Assembly (NCBI RefSeq): GCF_030814715.1
Contig: NZ_JAUSVO010000006.1
Span: 248,001-312,000 of the forward strand
Direction of reading: 5' to 3'
Source: Kaistia dalseonensis
Lineage (GTDB): Bacteria; Pseudomonadota; Alphaproteobacteria; Rhizobiales; Kaistiaceae
DNA length: 64,000 bases
Positions 32,948-42,012 of this stretch are shown one piece after another. How positions within the stretch are numbered: the stretch's first letter is position 1; the number at the start of each line of letters is the position of its first letter. Position numbers and translations under genes: made by a program. A model generated the notes under the pieces. The model ran no database searches. It was not told the DNA's origin and worked only from the letters and a program-made list of their open reading frames with translations.

Positions 32948-33705
32948 ACACGCTCAACAAGCGCCGTCTCGGCGCCGTCGCCCTGCCGGTCTTCGGCGCC
33001 GCATCGATCCTGCTGATCTGGCAGTTCCTCGTGCCGGCGCTCGGCATGCCGGCCTATATCCTGCCGACGCCGCTCGCCGTCGCCGCCAAGCTCGTGACCG
33101 ACTGGCGCTTCCTGCTCGAGAATGCGCGGCCGACCATCATCGAAAGCGCGCTCGGCTTCCTGTTCGGCAATGCCGTCGCGATCCTCCTCGCCATCGTCTT
33201 CGTGCACAGCCGCACGATCCGGGGTGCCTATTTCCCGGTCGTGCTGGTCTTCAACACCATACCGATCCTGGCGCTTGCGCCGATCATCATCCTGATCTTC
33301 GGCCTCGGCATGCTGCCCAAGGTCATCATCGCGGCCGTGATCTGCTTCTTCCCGACGCTGGTGAACATGGTGCGCGGCCTGCAATTGCAGAGCGCCAACG
33401 AGATGGAACTGATGCGCGTCCTCTCCGCCAACCGGGTCGAGGTGTTCCTGCATCTTAGGCTGCCGCGATCGGTGCCGCTGCTCTTCGCATCGCTGCGCAT
33501 CGCCGCCACGAGCTGCGTCATCGGCGCCATTGTCGGCGAGTGGATCGGCTCCAACCAGGGGCTGGGCGCACTGATCATCCAGTCGACCTTCAACTACCAG
33601 TCCGACCGGCTGTTCGCGGCCGTCTTCATCGCCTCGGCGCTCGGCCTGATCTTCTATGGCCTCGTCGCAGCGGTCGAGCATCGCTTCGTGCGACGCCCGC
33701 GATAG
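32944..33705 (+). CDS. ABC transporter permease (NitT/TauT type)
   Basis: 253 residues with about six membrane helices (VALPVFGAASILLIWQFLV, ALGFLFGNAVAILLAIVFV, PVVLVFNTIPILALAPIIIL and others). The coupling loop that contacts the ATPase lies around SANEMELMRVLSANRVEVFL. It completes the importer encoded by the two genes upstream. Its stop is only 17 bases from the 3' end of rnpB on the other strand. Confidence 0.93.
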   Translation: MNTLNKRRLGAVALPVFGAASILLIWQFLVPALGMPAYILPTPLAVAAKLVTDWRFLLENARPTIIESALGFLFGNAVAILLAIVFVHSRTIRGAYFPVVLVFNTIPILALAPIIILIFGLGMLPKVIIAAVICFFPTLVNMVRGLQLQSANEMELMRVLSANRVEVFLHLRLPRSVPLLFASLRIAATSCVIGAIVGEWIGSNQGLGALIIQSTFNYQSDRLFAAVFIASALGLIFYGLVAAVEHRFVRRPR

Positions 33706-33722
33706 CCCGGGGCCAGATTTTT

Positions 33723-34116
33723 GCCAGCTGGCCTATAAGCCGGGTTCTGTAAGGCGGCGGTTGCCCGCCGCGCGACGACCATTCATCTTGGACGCCCGTT
33801 GCCGGACGTCTCACGCGACCAACCCGGGCGGCGGGTCCGGAAACAGACTGGGCTTTCGCCCGTGCCGCCCCTATTCGGTCTTGCTCCCGGTGGGGTTTAC
33901 CATGCCGTTCCCATTGCTGGGACCGCGGTGGGCTCTTACCCCACCCTTTCACCCTTACCCGACGCGCGAACGCACCGGGCGGTCTGCTCTCTGTGGCACT
34001 TTCCCTGGGGTCGCCCCCGCCGGGCGTTACCCGGCACCGTGTTTCCATGGAGCCCGGACTTTCCTCCCCTGCAACCTTTCGGTTTCGCAGGAGCGGCCGT
34101 CCGGCCAGCTGGCTCA
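33723..34116 (-). ncRNA. rnpB: RNase P RNA (class A)
   Basis: Catalytic RNA that matures the 5' ends of tRNAs. Read on the minus strand it contains the universal segments GAGGAAAGTCCGGGCTC near the 5' end and ACAGAACCCGGCTTA near the 3' end. The ends pair as an 11-bp P1 helix (34103-34113 with 33723-33733). Other matching cores are GGGTAAGGGTGAAAGGGTG and CCGAATAGGG. The boundaries are good to a few bases. The plus-strand frames through here are not genes. Confidence 0.96.
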
Positions 34117-34192
34117 GGGGGCTTAGGGGGGAGACGGGTGCGGGTCAAGCCCGCCCCGTTATTCGAAGCCGCCGAAGCGACCCGTCCGCCGA

Positions 34193-34699
34193 TCAGTTGG
34201 AGGCGATCAGCTGCTGGACCTTGCCGCAATAGCGCAGCGGCCCCTTGGACATGCGCGTCGCGCCATGGCCGCCATTATATTTCAGGATCGTGCCGCAGAG
34301 GTCGCCGCCGGCGAGCTTGCGGGCCTGGCCCAGATACAGCATGCCGTAGCGGATATTGGTCGCCGGCTCGTAGAGGCCCTTGGCCGTGCCGGTATAGCCC
34401 ATGCCGCGCGCCGTCTGCAGCTTGACCTGCATCAGGCCGATCTCGCCGGCCGAGCCGCGCATGTTGGGCTGGTAGTTGCTCTCGACCGTGATGACGGCGT
34501 GAGCAAGAGAGAGGGGAACGTTGTTGGCCGTCGCATAGCTTGCGATCAGGCTGTCGAACCGGCCATCGCTGCGATCGGCAGCGGCAATGCGGGTCTCGTT
34601 GGACTTGAGGAGGCGGCCAGAGGCGGCCTGGGCGGAAGAAACCGAGAGGCCGCCGAGAACGACAAGGGCGGCAAGACCAGTTACGCAGAACTTCTTCAT
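34193..34699 (-). CDS. Small lytic transglycosylase (SLT fold)
   Basis: 168 residues with a signal peptide (MKKFCVTGLAALVVLGGL, cleavage near SAQA). The SLT domain shows the catalytic Glu in AVITVESNYQP and the following GSAGEIGLMQV motif, then NIRYGMLYLGQA and KYNGGHGA. It would cleave glycan strands to 1,6-anhydro products in the periplasm. The start 34699 was chosen for the signal peptide. Upstream in-frame ATGs exist and no Shine-Dalgarno site is clear. The adjacent amidase fits a role in wall turnover. Confidence 0.9.
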   Translation of the reverse strand: MKKFCVTGLAALVVLGGLSVSSAQAASGRLLKSNETRIAAADRSDGRFDSLIASYATANNVPLSLAHAVITVESNYQPNMRGSAGEIGLMQVKLQTARGMGYTGTAKGLYEPATNIRYGMLYLGQARKLAGGDLCGTILKYNGGHGATRMSKGPLRYCGKVQQLIASN

Positions 34700-34826
34700 C
34701 CGGGAGATGCACTCACATCGTTGACGATGGCGCATCCTTTCCGTGCCCAACCGCACCGAAATGGGGCGGGCGAACTAAAAACAGATTACAGCCTTTAACA
34801 TTTCGTGATTATAGCCTTGCTGAAAT

Positions 34827-35618
34827 TTATCCCCCACCCTGCGCCCCTGCCGCAGCGTCAGGCACCGCCCGGGGTGGCAAGGCGCGCGCCAGGCGGTGCA
34901 ACGTGGCGATGGTCGAGGCATCGGCGATGCCATCCACGCGCTCCGGCCGGAAATGGCGCTGGAATGCCGTCACGACAGTCTCGGTATGGGCATCGAATCG
35001 GCCATTGATCTCAATTGCATAACCGTAGAACGCCAGCAGGGCTTGCAGCGCCGCGATCGGCTCGCCGGCCTCGCCGCGCTGGAAGAATCGGCCGCCGCGC
35101 ATCGGCTCGGGCGTCACGAAATGGCCAAGCCCGGAGGCCGCCAGATCGGCCCAGGGAAACTTCTCGCCAGGGTCGCGCTTGCGCGTCGGTGCAATGTCCG
35201 AGTGTGCGAGAACACGTTCCGGAACGATCCCGTTTCGAGCGCAAATGTCGCACCCGAGCCGGATCACGGATTCGATCTGGCGCGCCGGGAAATCCGGATA
35301 GCCATGATCATGGCCCAGATTGGCGATCTCGATCCCGATCGAACGGGAGTTGATATCGGTCTCGCCATGCCAGGATGAAACGCCGGCGTGCCACGCCCGT
35401 TCCCGCTCTGCGACAAGCTGCGTCACCGTGCCGTCCTCGGCGACGACATAATGGCAGGAGACCTGAGAGGCGGGATCGCTGAGGAGGTCGATCGCGGCCT
35501 CGGCGCTCGCCATGTCGGTATAGTGCAGGATCAATATGTCGATCGGCTTGCCTTCGGCGCGCGGGCCGAAATTCGGCGAGGGCCGCAACTGATCGACCAG
35601 CCGGCTGTCGGGGGTCAT
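34827..35618 (-). CDS. N-acetylmuramoyl-L-alanine amidase with PG-binding domain
   Basis: 263 residues. An N-terminal Amidase_2 domain (about 20-165) shows the zinc ligands in ILILHYTDM and AHSDIAPTRKRDPGEKFPW, as in AmpD. A C-terminal peptidoglycan-binding domain (about 185-250) has AALQALLAFYGYAIEINGRFD. AmpD acts on anhydro-muropeptides in the cytoplasm. No signal peptide is visible here, although the extra binding domain also occurs in exported AmiD-like enzymes. The start overlaps the stop of the TerB-DnaJ gene as ATGA. Confidence 0.93.
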   Translation of the reverse strand: MTPDSRLVDQLRPSPNFGPRAEGKPIDILILHYTDMASAEAAIDLLSDPASQVSCHYVVAEDGTVTQLVAERERAWHAGVSSWHGETDINSRSIGIEIANLGHDHGYPDFPARQIESVIRLGCDICARNGIVPERVLAHSDIAPTRKRDPGEKFPWADLAASGLGHFVTPEPMRGGRFFQRGEAGEPIAALQALLAFYGYAIEINGRFDAHTETVVTAFQRHFRPERVDGIADASTIATLHRLARALPPRAVPDAAAGAQGGG

Positions 35619-36319
35619 GCGAAGGCGCGCTCCTGGCGGATGCGATCATAGGCGCCGTTGAGCGCGGCGAGCTTGGCGGTGGCGATCGCGATGAACTCGG
35701 CCGGCACGCCGCGCGCGATCAGCTTGTCGGGATGGGTCTGCGCGACGATCCGCCGGTAATGCTTCTTCACATCGTCATTGGAGGCCGAGCGATCGATGCC
35801 CAATATGGCATAGGGATCGCCCTCCTCCGGCACGATATGGCGGTCGGCGATACGCTGGAACGCCGCCTCCGTCATGCCGAATTCGGTTCCGACCCGCGCC
35901 AGGAAGGCGAGCTCGTCCTCATGCACCATGCCGTCGGCCTTGGCGATGTGGAACAGCCCGTCGACAATGTCCTCGAAGATCGGGTCGCCATCATCGAACA
36001 GGCCGCGAATGCGACGCGCATAGGCGTCGAAGCCGCCAATATCCTGCTTGGCGAGATTGAACAGCCGCGCGACATTCTTCCGCTCATTGTCCGGAATCTC
36101 GAACAATTGCTCGAAGGCGCGGATCTCGTCGCCGGTCACGACGCCGTCGGCCTTCGCCATTTTCGCGGCGAGCGCGATCATCGAGATCGAGAAGGATGCA
36201 TGCCGCCGTTCGGACGCCGTGCCGAATGTCGCCCGCACCGCATCGACGATATGGTCGATCAGCGTGCAGGTGCCGGGAATGCTACAGATGATTTCGCCGA
36301 GGCGCTGCCAGATGCTCAT
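35615..36319 (-). CDS. TerB-like and DnaJ domain protein (DjlA-like)
   Basis: 234 residues. A TerB-like helical domain (about 40-155, with MAKADGVVTGDEIRAFEQLF and IAKADGMVHEDELAFLARV) is followed by a J domain (about 168-232). The J domain reads DPYAILGIDRSASNDDVKKH and keeps the HPD tripeptide in VAQTHPDKLIARG, so it should stimulate a DnaK partner. DjlA of enterobacteria has an N-terminal membrane helix, and none is obvious here. It is coupled to the amidase gene by a four-base overlap. Confidence 0.9.
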   Translation of the reverse strand: MSIWQRLGEIICSIPGTCTLIDHIVDAVRATFGTASERRHASFSISMIALAAKMAKADGVVTGDEIRAFEQLFEIPDNERKNVARLFNLAKQDIGGFDAYARRIRGLFDDGDPIFEDIVDGLFHIAKADGMVHEDELAFLARVGTEFGMTEAAFQRIADRHIVPEEGDPYAILGIDRSASNDDVKKHYRRIVAQTHPDKLIARGVPAEFIAIATAKLAALNGAYDRIRQERAFA

Positions 36320-36545
36320 GGCTCCGCAACATAAGGCATGCCCCGACGGGAAGCGAGTGTCCGGGCACCCGATCCACCCGCCCGCTTTGCAAATTCACCC
36401 GCCGCCATGAGCCCCCCGGCTCCGCCGGCTCCGTTGCGGCAACCCGCTCCGCGCCTTGTGGCGAACCGCCTCGCAAGGCGGCTGCGCGCTTGCGGCGGTC
36501 GTGCGAGCTGTGGTTCTTGGGAGCAGACAAAACAAGGGGACAACC

Positions 36546-39500
36546 ATGACGAAGGGTGCCAAGGCGGTCGGCTGGGATTTCTGGATCGATCGTGGCGGCA
36601 CCTTCACGGATATCGTCGCGCGCCAGCCCGACGGCACCATTCGCGCCCACAAGCTGCTCTCCGAAAACCCCGGCGCCTATCGCGATGCCGCCATCCAGGG
36701 CATTCGCGAACTGATGGGCGTGCCGACGGGCGAATCGATTCCTGCCGGCGCGATCGACACCGTGAAGATGGGCACCACCGTCGCCACCAACGCGCTGCTC
36801 GAGCGCAAGGGCGACCGCACGCTCCTCCTCATCACACGCGGTTTCCGCGACGCGCTGAAGATCGGCTATCAGGCGCGGCCGGACATCTTCGCCAAGAAGA
36901 TCATCAAGCCCGAACTGCTCTATGAACGCGTCAGCGAAATCGGCGAGCGCGTCCGCGTCGACGGCACGATCGAGATTTCGCCCGATCCGGTCGAGATCGA
37001 GACCGCGCTGCGCGCCGCCTTCGCCGACGGCCTCCGCTCGGTCGCCATCGTCTTCATGCATGCCTGGAAATATCCGGCGCATGAGGAAATCGCCGCCGCC
37101 ATCGCGCGGGCCGTCGGCTTCCCACAGATCTCGGTCTCGCACCGTGTCTCGCCGCTGATGAAGCTGGTCGGGCGCGGCGACACCACCGTTGTCGACGCAT
37201 ACCTCTCGCCGATCCTGCGCCGCTATGTCGAGCAGGTGGCGGGCGAACTCGGCGTGCTGCCGAAGGACATTGCGCTGCAAGCCCCCTCCCAACCCTCCCC
37301 CCTGCGGGGAGAGGGCTTTTCCGCCTCGGCTGTGGAAACGCCCGCGACAGACGCAGGCGGGCCCTCTCTCCCCGCAGGGGGGAGAGTTGGAGAGGGGGCC
37401 TCGTCGAGCTCCGCTCCGTCCGACACCCACGCCCCGCGCCTGATGTTCATGATGTCCTCGGGCGGGCTCACCGCGGCCGAGCTGTTCCAGGGCAAGGACG
37501 CGATCCTCTCCGGCCCCGCCGGCGGCGTGGTGGCGGCGGTCGAGACAGCGCGGCAGGCCGGCTTTGGCCATGTCATTGGTTTCGACATGGGCGGCACGTC
37601 GACTGACGTCTCGCATTTCGACGGCACCTATGAGCGCTCCTTCGAGACCGAGGTCGCGGGCGTGCGCATGCGCGCGCCGATGATGCGCATCCATACGGTG
37701 GCGGCCGGCGGCGGCTCGATCCTGCATTATGACGGCGCGCGCTTCCGCGTCGGCCCGGATTCGGCTGGCGCCAATCCCGGCCCCGCCTGCTATCGCCGCG
37801 GCGGCCCGCTCGCGGTCACCGACGCCAATGTCATGACGGGAAAACTCCGGCCGGAATATTTCCCCCGTATCTTCGGCCCCGGCCGCGACCAGCCGCTCGA
37901 CGCGGCGATCGTGCGCGAGAAATTCGAGGCGCTCGCGAACGAGATCGGCGATGGCCGCTCGGCCGAAGAGATCGCCGACGGCTTCCTGAAGATCGCCGTC
38001 GAGAACATGGCGAACGCGATCAAGAAGATCTCCGTCCAGCGCGGCTATGACGTCACCGGCTATGCGCTGAACTGCTTCGGCGGCGCCGGCGGCCAGAGCG
38101 CCTGCATGGTGGCGGATAGCCTCGGCATGACCACGGTGCTGATCCACCCCTTCTCGGGCATCCTCTCCGCCTATGGGATGGGCCTCGCCGATATCCGCTC
38201 CAACCGCAGCAAGGCGGTGGTGAAGCGGCTCGCGGCGGAACTCTATCCCGAGCTCCACGCACTTGAATCAAGACTTGAAGACGATGTTGCCGGCGAACTT
38301 CAAGGACAGGGCGTAAGCGATTCAGAGATCACGATCTTCGTCCGCGCCCATCTGCGCTATGACGGCACCGATACGCCGATTCCGATCGAGGTGCTGAAGA
38401 AGGATGCCGAGACCGGCACGCCGTCCTGGCTGCCGCTCGAGGAGACCATCGCCGCGTTCGAGGAGGCCCATCGCAAGCAGTTCGGCTTCGTTTTCGAAGG
38501 TAAGGCGATCGTCGTCGAAAGCCTGGAGGTCGAGGCCGTCGGCGGTGGCGCCGCCATCATCGAGCCGGCGCTGGATGCACCTGAATCCCACCCCGCGCCC
38601 ACCGCCGAGGCGCCGCTCTTTTCCAGCGGCGGCTTCCATACTGCCGCGATCCACCTCCGCGCCGACCTGCCGCGCGGCGCCGTCCTGGCCGGCCCGGCCC
38701 TGCTGATCGAGCCGCACCAGACGATCGTGGTCGAGCCCGGCTGGCAGGCCGAGATCACCGCGCGCGACCATGTCGTGCTGAAGCGCGTCGTGCCGCTCCA
38801 GCGCAGCCGCGCTCTCGGCACGGAAGCCGACCCAGTCATGTTGGAGGTGTTCAACAACCTCTTCATGTCGATCGCCGAGCAGATGGGCGTGACGCTGCAG
38901 AACACGGCCTATTCGGTCAACATCAAGGAGCGGCTCGATTTCTCCTGTGCCGTCTTCGACGCTGAAGGCCATCTCGTCGCCAACGCGCCGCATATGCCGG
39001 TGCATCTCGGCTCGATGGATCGCTCCGTCGAGACGATCATCGACCTGAACCGCGGCACGATGAGCCCGGGCGACGTCTATGCGCTGAACGCCCCCTATAA
39101 TGGCGGCACGCATCTCCCCGACATCACGGTCGTCTCGCCCGTCTTTGACGATGCCGAAAAGGAGATCCTGTTCTTCGTCGCGAGCCGTGGCCATCATGCC
39201 GATGTAGGCGGCTCGGCCCCCGGCTCGATGACGCCGCGCGCCACGACCGTCGACGAGGAAGGCGTGCTGATCGACAATCTGAAGCTCGTCGATCGCGGCC
39301 ATTTCCGCGAGGCGGCCCTGGTCGAGGTGCTGACCAACCACCCCTACCCCGTGCGCAATGTCGTGCAGAACGTCGCCGACCTGAAGGCGCAGATCGCCGC
39401 CAACGAGAAGGGCGTGCAAGAACTGCGCAAGATGGTCGAGCATTTTGGGCTGGACACGGTCACGGCCTATATGGGCCATGTGCAGGACAATGCGGCCGAG

Positions 39501-40370
39501 AGCGTTCGCCGCGTGCTTTCGGCGCTCAAGGATTCCGAGTTCGAGGTCCAGACCGACCAGGGCGCGGTGATCAAGGTCAAGATCACGCTCGACCGCGACA
39601 AACGCGAGGCGACGGTCGATTTCACCGGCACCAGCGCGCAGCAGGCGACCAATTTCAACGCGCCCGAGCCGGTGACGCGCGCCGCCGTGCTCTATGCCTT
39701 CCGCGTGATGGTCGAGGGCGATATCCCGATGAATGCCGGCTGCCTCAGGCCGATCAACATCATCATTCCCGAAGGCTCGATGCTGGCGCCGCGTTATCCG
39801 GCGGCGGTCGTCGCCGGCAATGTCGAGACCAGCCAGCATGTGACGAACGCGCTGTTCGGCGCGCTCGGGGCGCTGTCCTCGGCGCAGGGCACGATGAACA
39901 ATCTGACCTTCGGCAACCAGACCTACCAATATTACGAGACCATCTGCTCCGGCTCACCGGCAGGTGTGTTCAACAATGGCGAAGGCTTCGACGGCACGGA
40001 CGGCGTTCATACCCACATGACCAATTCGCGCCTGACGGACCCCGAAGTGCTGGAATTCCGCTTCCCCGTCCTGCTCGAGGATTTCCACGTCCGCGAAGGA
40101 TCAGGTGGCCGGGGCCAGTGGTCGGCCGGCGGCGGCACCAAGCGCACGCTGCGCTTCCTGGAGGAGATGGATTGCGCCATTCTCGCCTCCCACCGCACCG
40201 TCTATCCGCACGGCCTCGCCGGCGGCGATCCCGGCATGATCGGCCGCACCGAGGTTCGCCGCATCGACGGAACGATCGAGGAACTGCAGGGCTGCGACCA
40301 GACGGTGCTGAAGCCCGGCGAGGCGGTGATCGTCACGACGCCGACGGGCGGCGGCTACGGCCCGGCATGA
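36546..40370 (+). CDS. 5-oxoprolinase, HyuA-HyuB fusion
   Basis: 1274 residues from ATG 36546, with AAGGGGA upstream. ATP-dependent opening of 5-oxo-L-proline to glutamate is the expected reaction. The HyuA half has the nucleotide segment [14 protein letters not shown], then [30 protein letters not shown] and [15 protein letters not shown]. The HyuB half starts near residue 760 ([20 protein letters not shown]) and runs to [10 protein letters not shown]. The fused layout matches OPLAH-type enzymes rather than two-subunit hydantoinases. Residues about 246-285 come from an inserted palindromic repeat (37281-37399), and the reading frame survives it. No related pathway genes adjoin it. Confidence 0.92.
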   Translation: MTKGAKAVGWDFWIDRGGTFTDIVARQPDGTIRAHKLLSENPGAYRDAAIQGIRELMGVPTGESIPAGAIDTVKMGTTVATNALLERKGDRTLLLITRGFRDALKIGYQARPDIFAKKIIKPELLYERVSEIGERVRVDGTIEISPDPVEIETALRAAFADGLRSVAIVFMHAWKYPAHEEIAAAIARAVGFPQISVSHRVSPLMKLVGRGDTTVVDAYLSPILRRYVEQVAGELGVLPKDIALQAPSQPSPLRGEGFSASAVETPATDAGGPSLPAGGRVGEGASSSSAPSDTHAPRLMFMMSSGGLTAAELFQGKDAILSGPAGGVVAAVETARQAGFGHVIGFDMGGTSTDVSHFDGTYERSFETEVAGVRMRAPMMRIHTVAAGGGSILHYDGARFRVGPDSAGANPGPACYRRGGPLAVTDANVMTGKLRPEYFPRIFGPGRDQPLDAAIVREKFEALANEIGDGRSAEEIADGFLKIAVENMANAIKKISVQRGYDVTGYALNCFGGAGGQSACMVADSLGMTTVLIHPFSGILSAYGMGLADIRSNRSKAVVKRLAAELYPELHALESRLEDDVAGELQGQGVSDSEITIFVRAHLRYDGTDTPIPIEVLKKDAETGTPSWLPLEETIAAFEEAHRKQFGFVFEGKAIVVESLEVEAVGGGAAIIEPALDAPESHPAPTAEAPLFSSGGFHTAAIHLRADLPRGAVLAGPALLIEPHQTIVVEPGWQAEITARDHVVLKRVVPLQRSRALGTEADPVMLEVFNNLFMSIAEQMGVTLQNTAYSVNIKERLDFSCAVFDAEGHLVANAPHMPVHLGSMDRSVETIIDLNRGTMSPGDVYALNAPYNGGTHLPDITVVSPVFDDAEKEILFFVASRGHHADVGGSAPGSMTPRATTVDEEGVLIDNLKLVDRGHFREAALVEVLTNHPYPVRNVVQNVADLKAQIAANEKGVQELRKMVEHFGLDTVTAYMGHVQDNAAESVRRVLSALKDSEFEVQTDQGAVIKVKITLDRDKREATVDFTGTSAQQATNFNAPEPVTRAAVLYAFRVMVEGDIPMNAGCLRPINIIIPEGSMLAPRYPAAVVAGNVETSQHVTNALFGALGALSSAQGTMNNLTFGNQTYQYYETICSGSPAGVFNNGEGFDGTDGVHTHMTNSRLTDPEVLEFRFPVLLEDFHVREGSGGRGQWSAGGGTKRTLRFLEEMDCAILASHRTVYPHGLAGGDPGMIGRTEVRRIDGTIEELQGCDQTVLKPGEAVIVTTPTGGGYGPA
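37281..37399. repeat. Palindromic repeat inserted in the oxoprolinase gene
   Basis: Two GC-rich arms of 36 and 39 bases (37281-37316 and 37361-37399) are near-perfect inverted copies, with a 44-base spacer. The coding strand reads them as [11 protein letters not shown] and [12 protein letters not shown], the usual translation of this rhizobial repeat class. Related sequence recurs at 51763-51803 and about 52127-52155. Confidence 0.85.
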
Positions 40371-40383
40371 GCTGAACAATCAC

Positions 40384-40425
40384 CGGCCGCTCGGCACGAG
40401 GCTGCATGCTTCCAACGAGCGGCCG
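40384..40425 (+). terminator. Stem-loop after the oxoprolinase gene
   Basis: A perfect 10-bp stem (CGGCCGCTCG at 40384-40393 with its complement at 40416-40425) has a 22-base loop, 14 bases past the stop. There is no T run, so termination is uncertain. It may protect the mRNA end. Confidence 0.4.
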
Positions 40426-40489
40426 CTGGCGGTTCCCGTCGACAGGCGTCATGAGCCCGAAACCCCGACTGAGCCCTGGCCGGCGCCGA

Positions 40490-40518
40490 TTGTGCGGCAT
40501 CGGGCAAGGCGCTAGAAT
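40490..40518 (+). promoter_or_regulatory. Candidate promoter of the protease module
   Basis: TTGTGC at 40490-40495 and TAGAAT at 40513-40518 are separated by 17 bases, a good sigma-70 fit. The start of transcription would fall about 25-30 bases before the protease ATG. It suggests the two-gene module is transcribed independently of the oxoprolinase. Confidence 0.5.
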
Positions 40519-40551
40519 GCGCGGTGTTTCGCTCGCACTGCGAGGGCGTCG

Positions 40552-41523
40552 ATGCGCTTCTCGACGGACGATCTGGACAAGATTCTCCCTCGGGATCTTC
40601 CTCCCCTCGCGGCGGTTCCCGGCGTGGTGGTCGCTGCCTATGACGAGCTCACCGAAGGCGACCATGATCCGCTGATACGGCGCTCCGCCTTCTGGACCCA
40701 TGCGATCTTCGCTGCCCTGCGTCGCCGGAGCTGGTCCTTCGCGCCCGAGCGAGAGATACCGCCCCTCCTTGCGACCGCCTTTGGAGCGGACGGGTTCGGG
40801 CCCAATGCGACACTCTCCGTCGGCGCGCTCGATCCGGATTTCGAGGAGGAGGCCTTCGGCCTTGTGCTGACGCTGCCGCACGAGCGGGAGTCGGCGGTCA
40901 TCGGCACGATCTCGCTGCCGGAATTGAACGATGCGCGCTTTCCCGTCGCGGTGCGCGCCCTGGCGGAGGAACCGCATGCGGCGCCTTCGCTTCCCAACGC
41001 CACCACGACCTGCTGGGCCGAGGACGCCCTGTCGCCCGGTCGATGGGGCTTCGTCACCTGCAGCCATGCCCTGGCAGGCGTCGCCACCGGTGCCAGCGTG
41101 CCACTCGTCGGCGGCGGCCATGGCACCGTATTGCGCAAGGGCTGGCCCTTGATCGATGCGGCGCTCGTTCAGAGCGCGTCACCGACCAGCATTCTCGCGC
41201 CGCTGCCGCTCGTCAGTTTCCCGACAACCGGACTGACGCTGAGCGTCCATTGCGGCAGTGGCGCGGTGAGCCGCACGGTTGTCGGCGTGACCAACACGCT
41301 CGGCGTCCTCGGCGATCCGCATCATCCCATCAAGATCTATACCGACACGCCGTGCACCCCCGGCGACTCGGGCTCGCTCATCACCAGCGCGGGCGATGGC
41401 GCTGCCATCTATTGCGGCGCGCTGTCGGGCGCCACCGTCGGCGGAACCGGCGGGCAGACCGTCGGCTTCGCCCAGCACCTCGAACAGGCGGCGATCATCC
41501 TGGATTTCAAGCCATTTCAGTGA
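40552..41523 (+). CDS. Trypsin-like serine protease of a conflict-type module
   Basis: 323 residues. The second half has the chymotrypsin-fold triad: His172 in FVTCSHALAG, Asp202 in WPLIDAALVQ and Ser273 in TPGDSGSLI. The first 150 residues form a separate domain I do not recognise (MRFSTDDLDKILPRDLPPL, FWTHAIFAAL, LPHERESAVIGTISLPEL). No signal peptide or membrane helix is seen, so it is probably cytoplasmic, which is unusual for trypsin-like proteases in bacteria outside the HtrA group. The ATG has GAGGG upstream. A Trypco1/Pepco-like gene follows after 10 bases. Together they resemble the protease cores of predicted NTP-regulated conflict systems, but no NTPase gene is next to them. Confidence 0.8.
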   Translation: MRFSTDDLDKILPRDLPPLAAVPGVVVAAYDELTEGDHDPLIRRSAFWTHAIFAALRRRSWSFAPEREIPPLLATAFGADGFGPNATLSVGALDPDFEEEAFGLVLTLPHERESAVIGTISLPELNDARFPVAVRALAEEPHAAPSLPNATTTCWAEDALSPGRWGFVTCSHALAGVATGASVPLVGGGHGTVLRKGWPLIDAALVQSASPTSILAPLPLVSFPTTGLTLSVHCGSGAVSRTVVGVTNTLGVLGDPHHPIKIYTDTPCTPGDSGSLITSAGDGAAIYCGALSGATVGGTGGQTVGFAQHLEQAAIILDFKPFQ

Positions 41524-41533
41524 GGAGGACGAC

Positions 41534-41911
41534 ATGGCGAAGAATGCGACCAAGGCCAAGGCGAAACCCGGTTGGGAGATGACGATCCTGGCCCCCGCGG
41601 GCACGGAGGAGACTGTCCCGACCGGTAAGGGCTCGTCGGAGTTTCACAGCAAGGGCCTGATCGCCGGGATCTTCGGGGGCGAGGAAGTGCCGCTCGACGC
41701 GGCACAAACCGAGGAGACCACCACGCAATGGACCCAGACGGTCACCGGACTGCTCGCCACGGTGAACCAGTGGAGCAGCGCTGCCACGGCGAAATGGAAG
41801 ATCGACGAGGTCACCGTCGGGCTGACACTGAGCGCGGAGGGCAAGCTGCTCTTCATCGCCAAGGGCAGCGCCGAGGCCAGCATCGAGATCAAGCTCAAAT
41901 ATCTCGGCTGA
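41534..41911 (+). CDS. Trypco1/Pepco-like small protein
   Basis: 125 residues with a very good ribosome site (GAGGAGG). A basic Ala-Lys N tail (1-12) leads into a domain ending IDEVTVGLTLSAEGKLLFIA and then EASIEIKLKYL. That layout, a helix (QTVTGLLATVNQW) followed by an IDEV strand and alternating strands, resembles the trypsin-co-occurring (Trypco1) or peptidase-co-occurring (Pepco) domains. These are known mainly as partners of peptidases in predicted conflict systems. It lies 10 bases after the protease gene in the same direction. I recognise it by pattern and context, without a profile search. Confidence 0.65.
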   Translation: MAKNATKAKAKPGWEMTILAPAGTEETVPTGKGSSEFHSKGLIAGIFGGEEVPLDAAQTEETTTQWTQTVTGLLATVNQWSSAATAKWKIDEVTVGLTLSAEGKLLFIAKGSAEASIEIKLKYLG

Positions 41912-41988
41912 CGGCTCGGCGCCCGCGCTGGCTTCACCCATGGCGCCACGGGGCAAACGCATTCGGCCCCGCGTGCCTTTGGCTTTGA

Positions 41989-42005
41989 GCCGCCTTCGGC
42001 GGGGC
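41989..42005. other. UUCG-type hairpin between convergent genes
   Basis: A short CCGCC/GGCGG stem closed by a C(TTCG)G-like loop lies between the Trypco1-like and oxidoreductase genes. No T run follows on either side. It may be a weak transcript end. Confidence 0.25.
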
Positions 42006-42012
42006 CTACGCC

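Noticed and set aside
33656-34425. Plus-strand frames of 156 and 208 residues
   Set aside because: They run across the RNase P RNA gene and have no protein similarity that I can see.
36282-39929. Two long minus-strand frames of 658 and 535 residues
   Set aside because: Both are antisense to the 5-oxoprolinase gene and have shadow composition.
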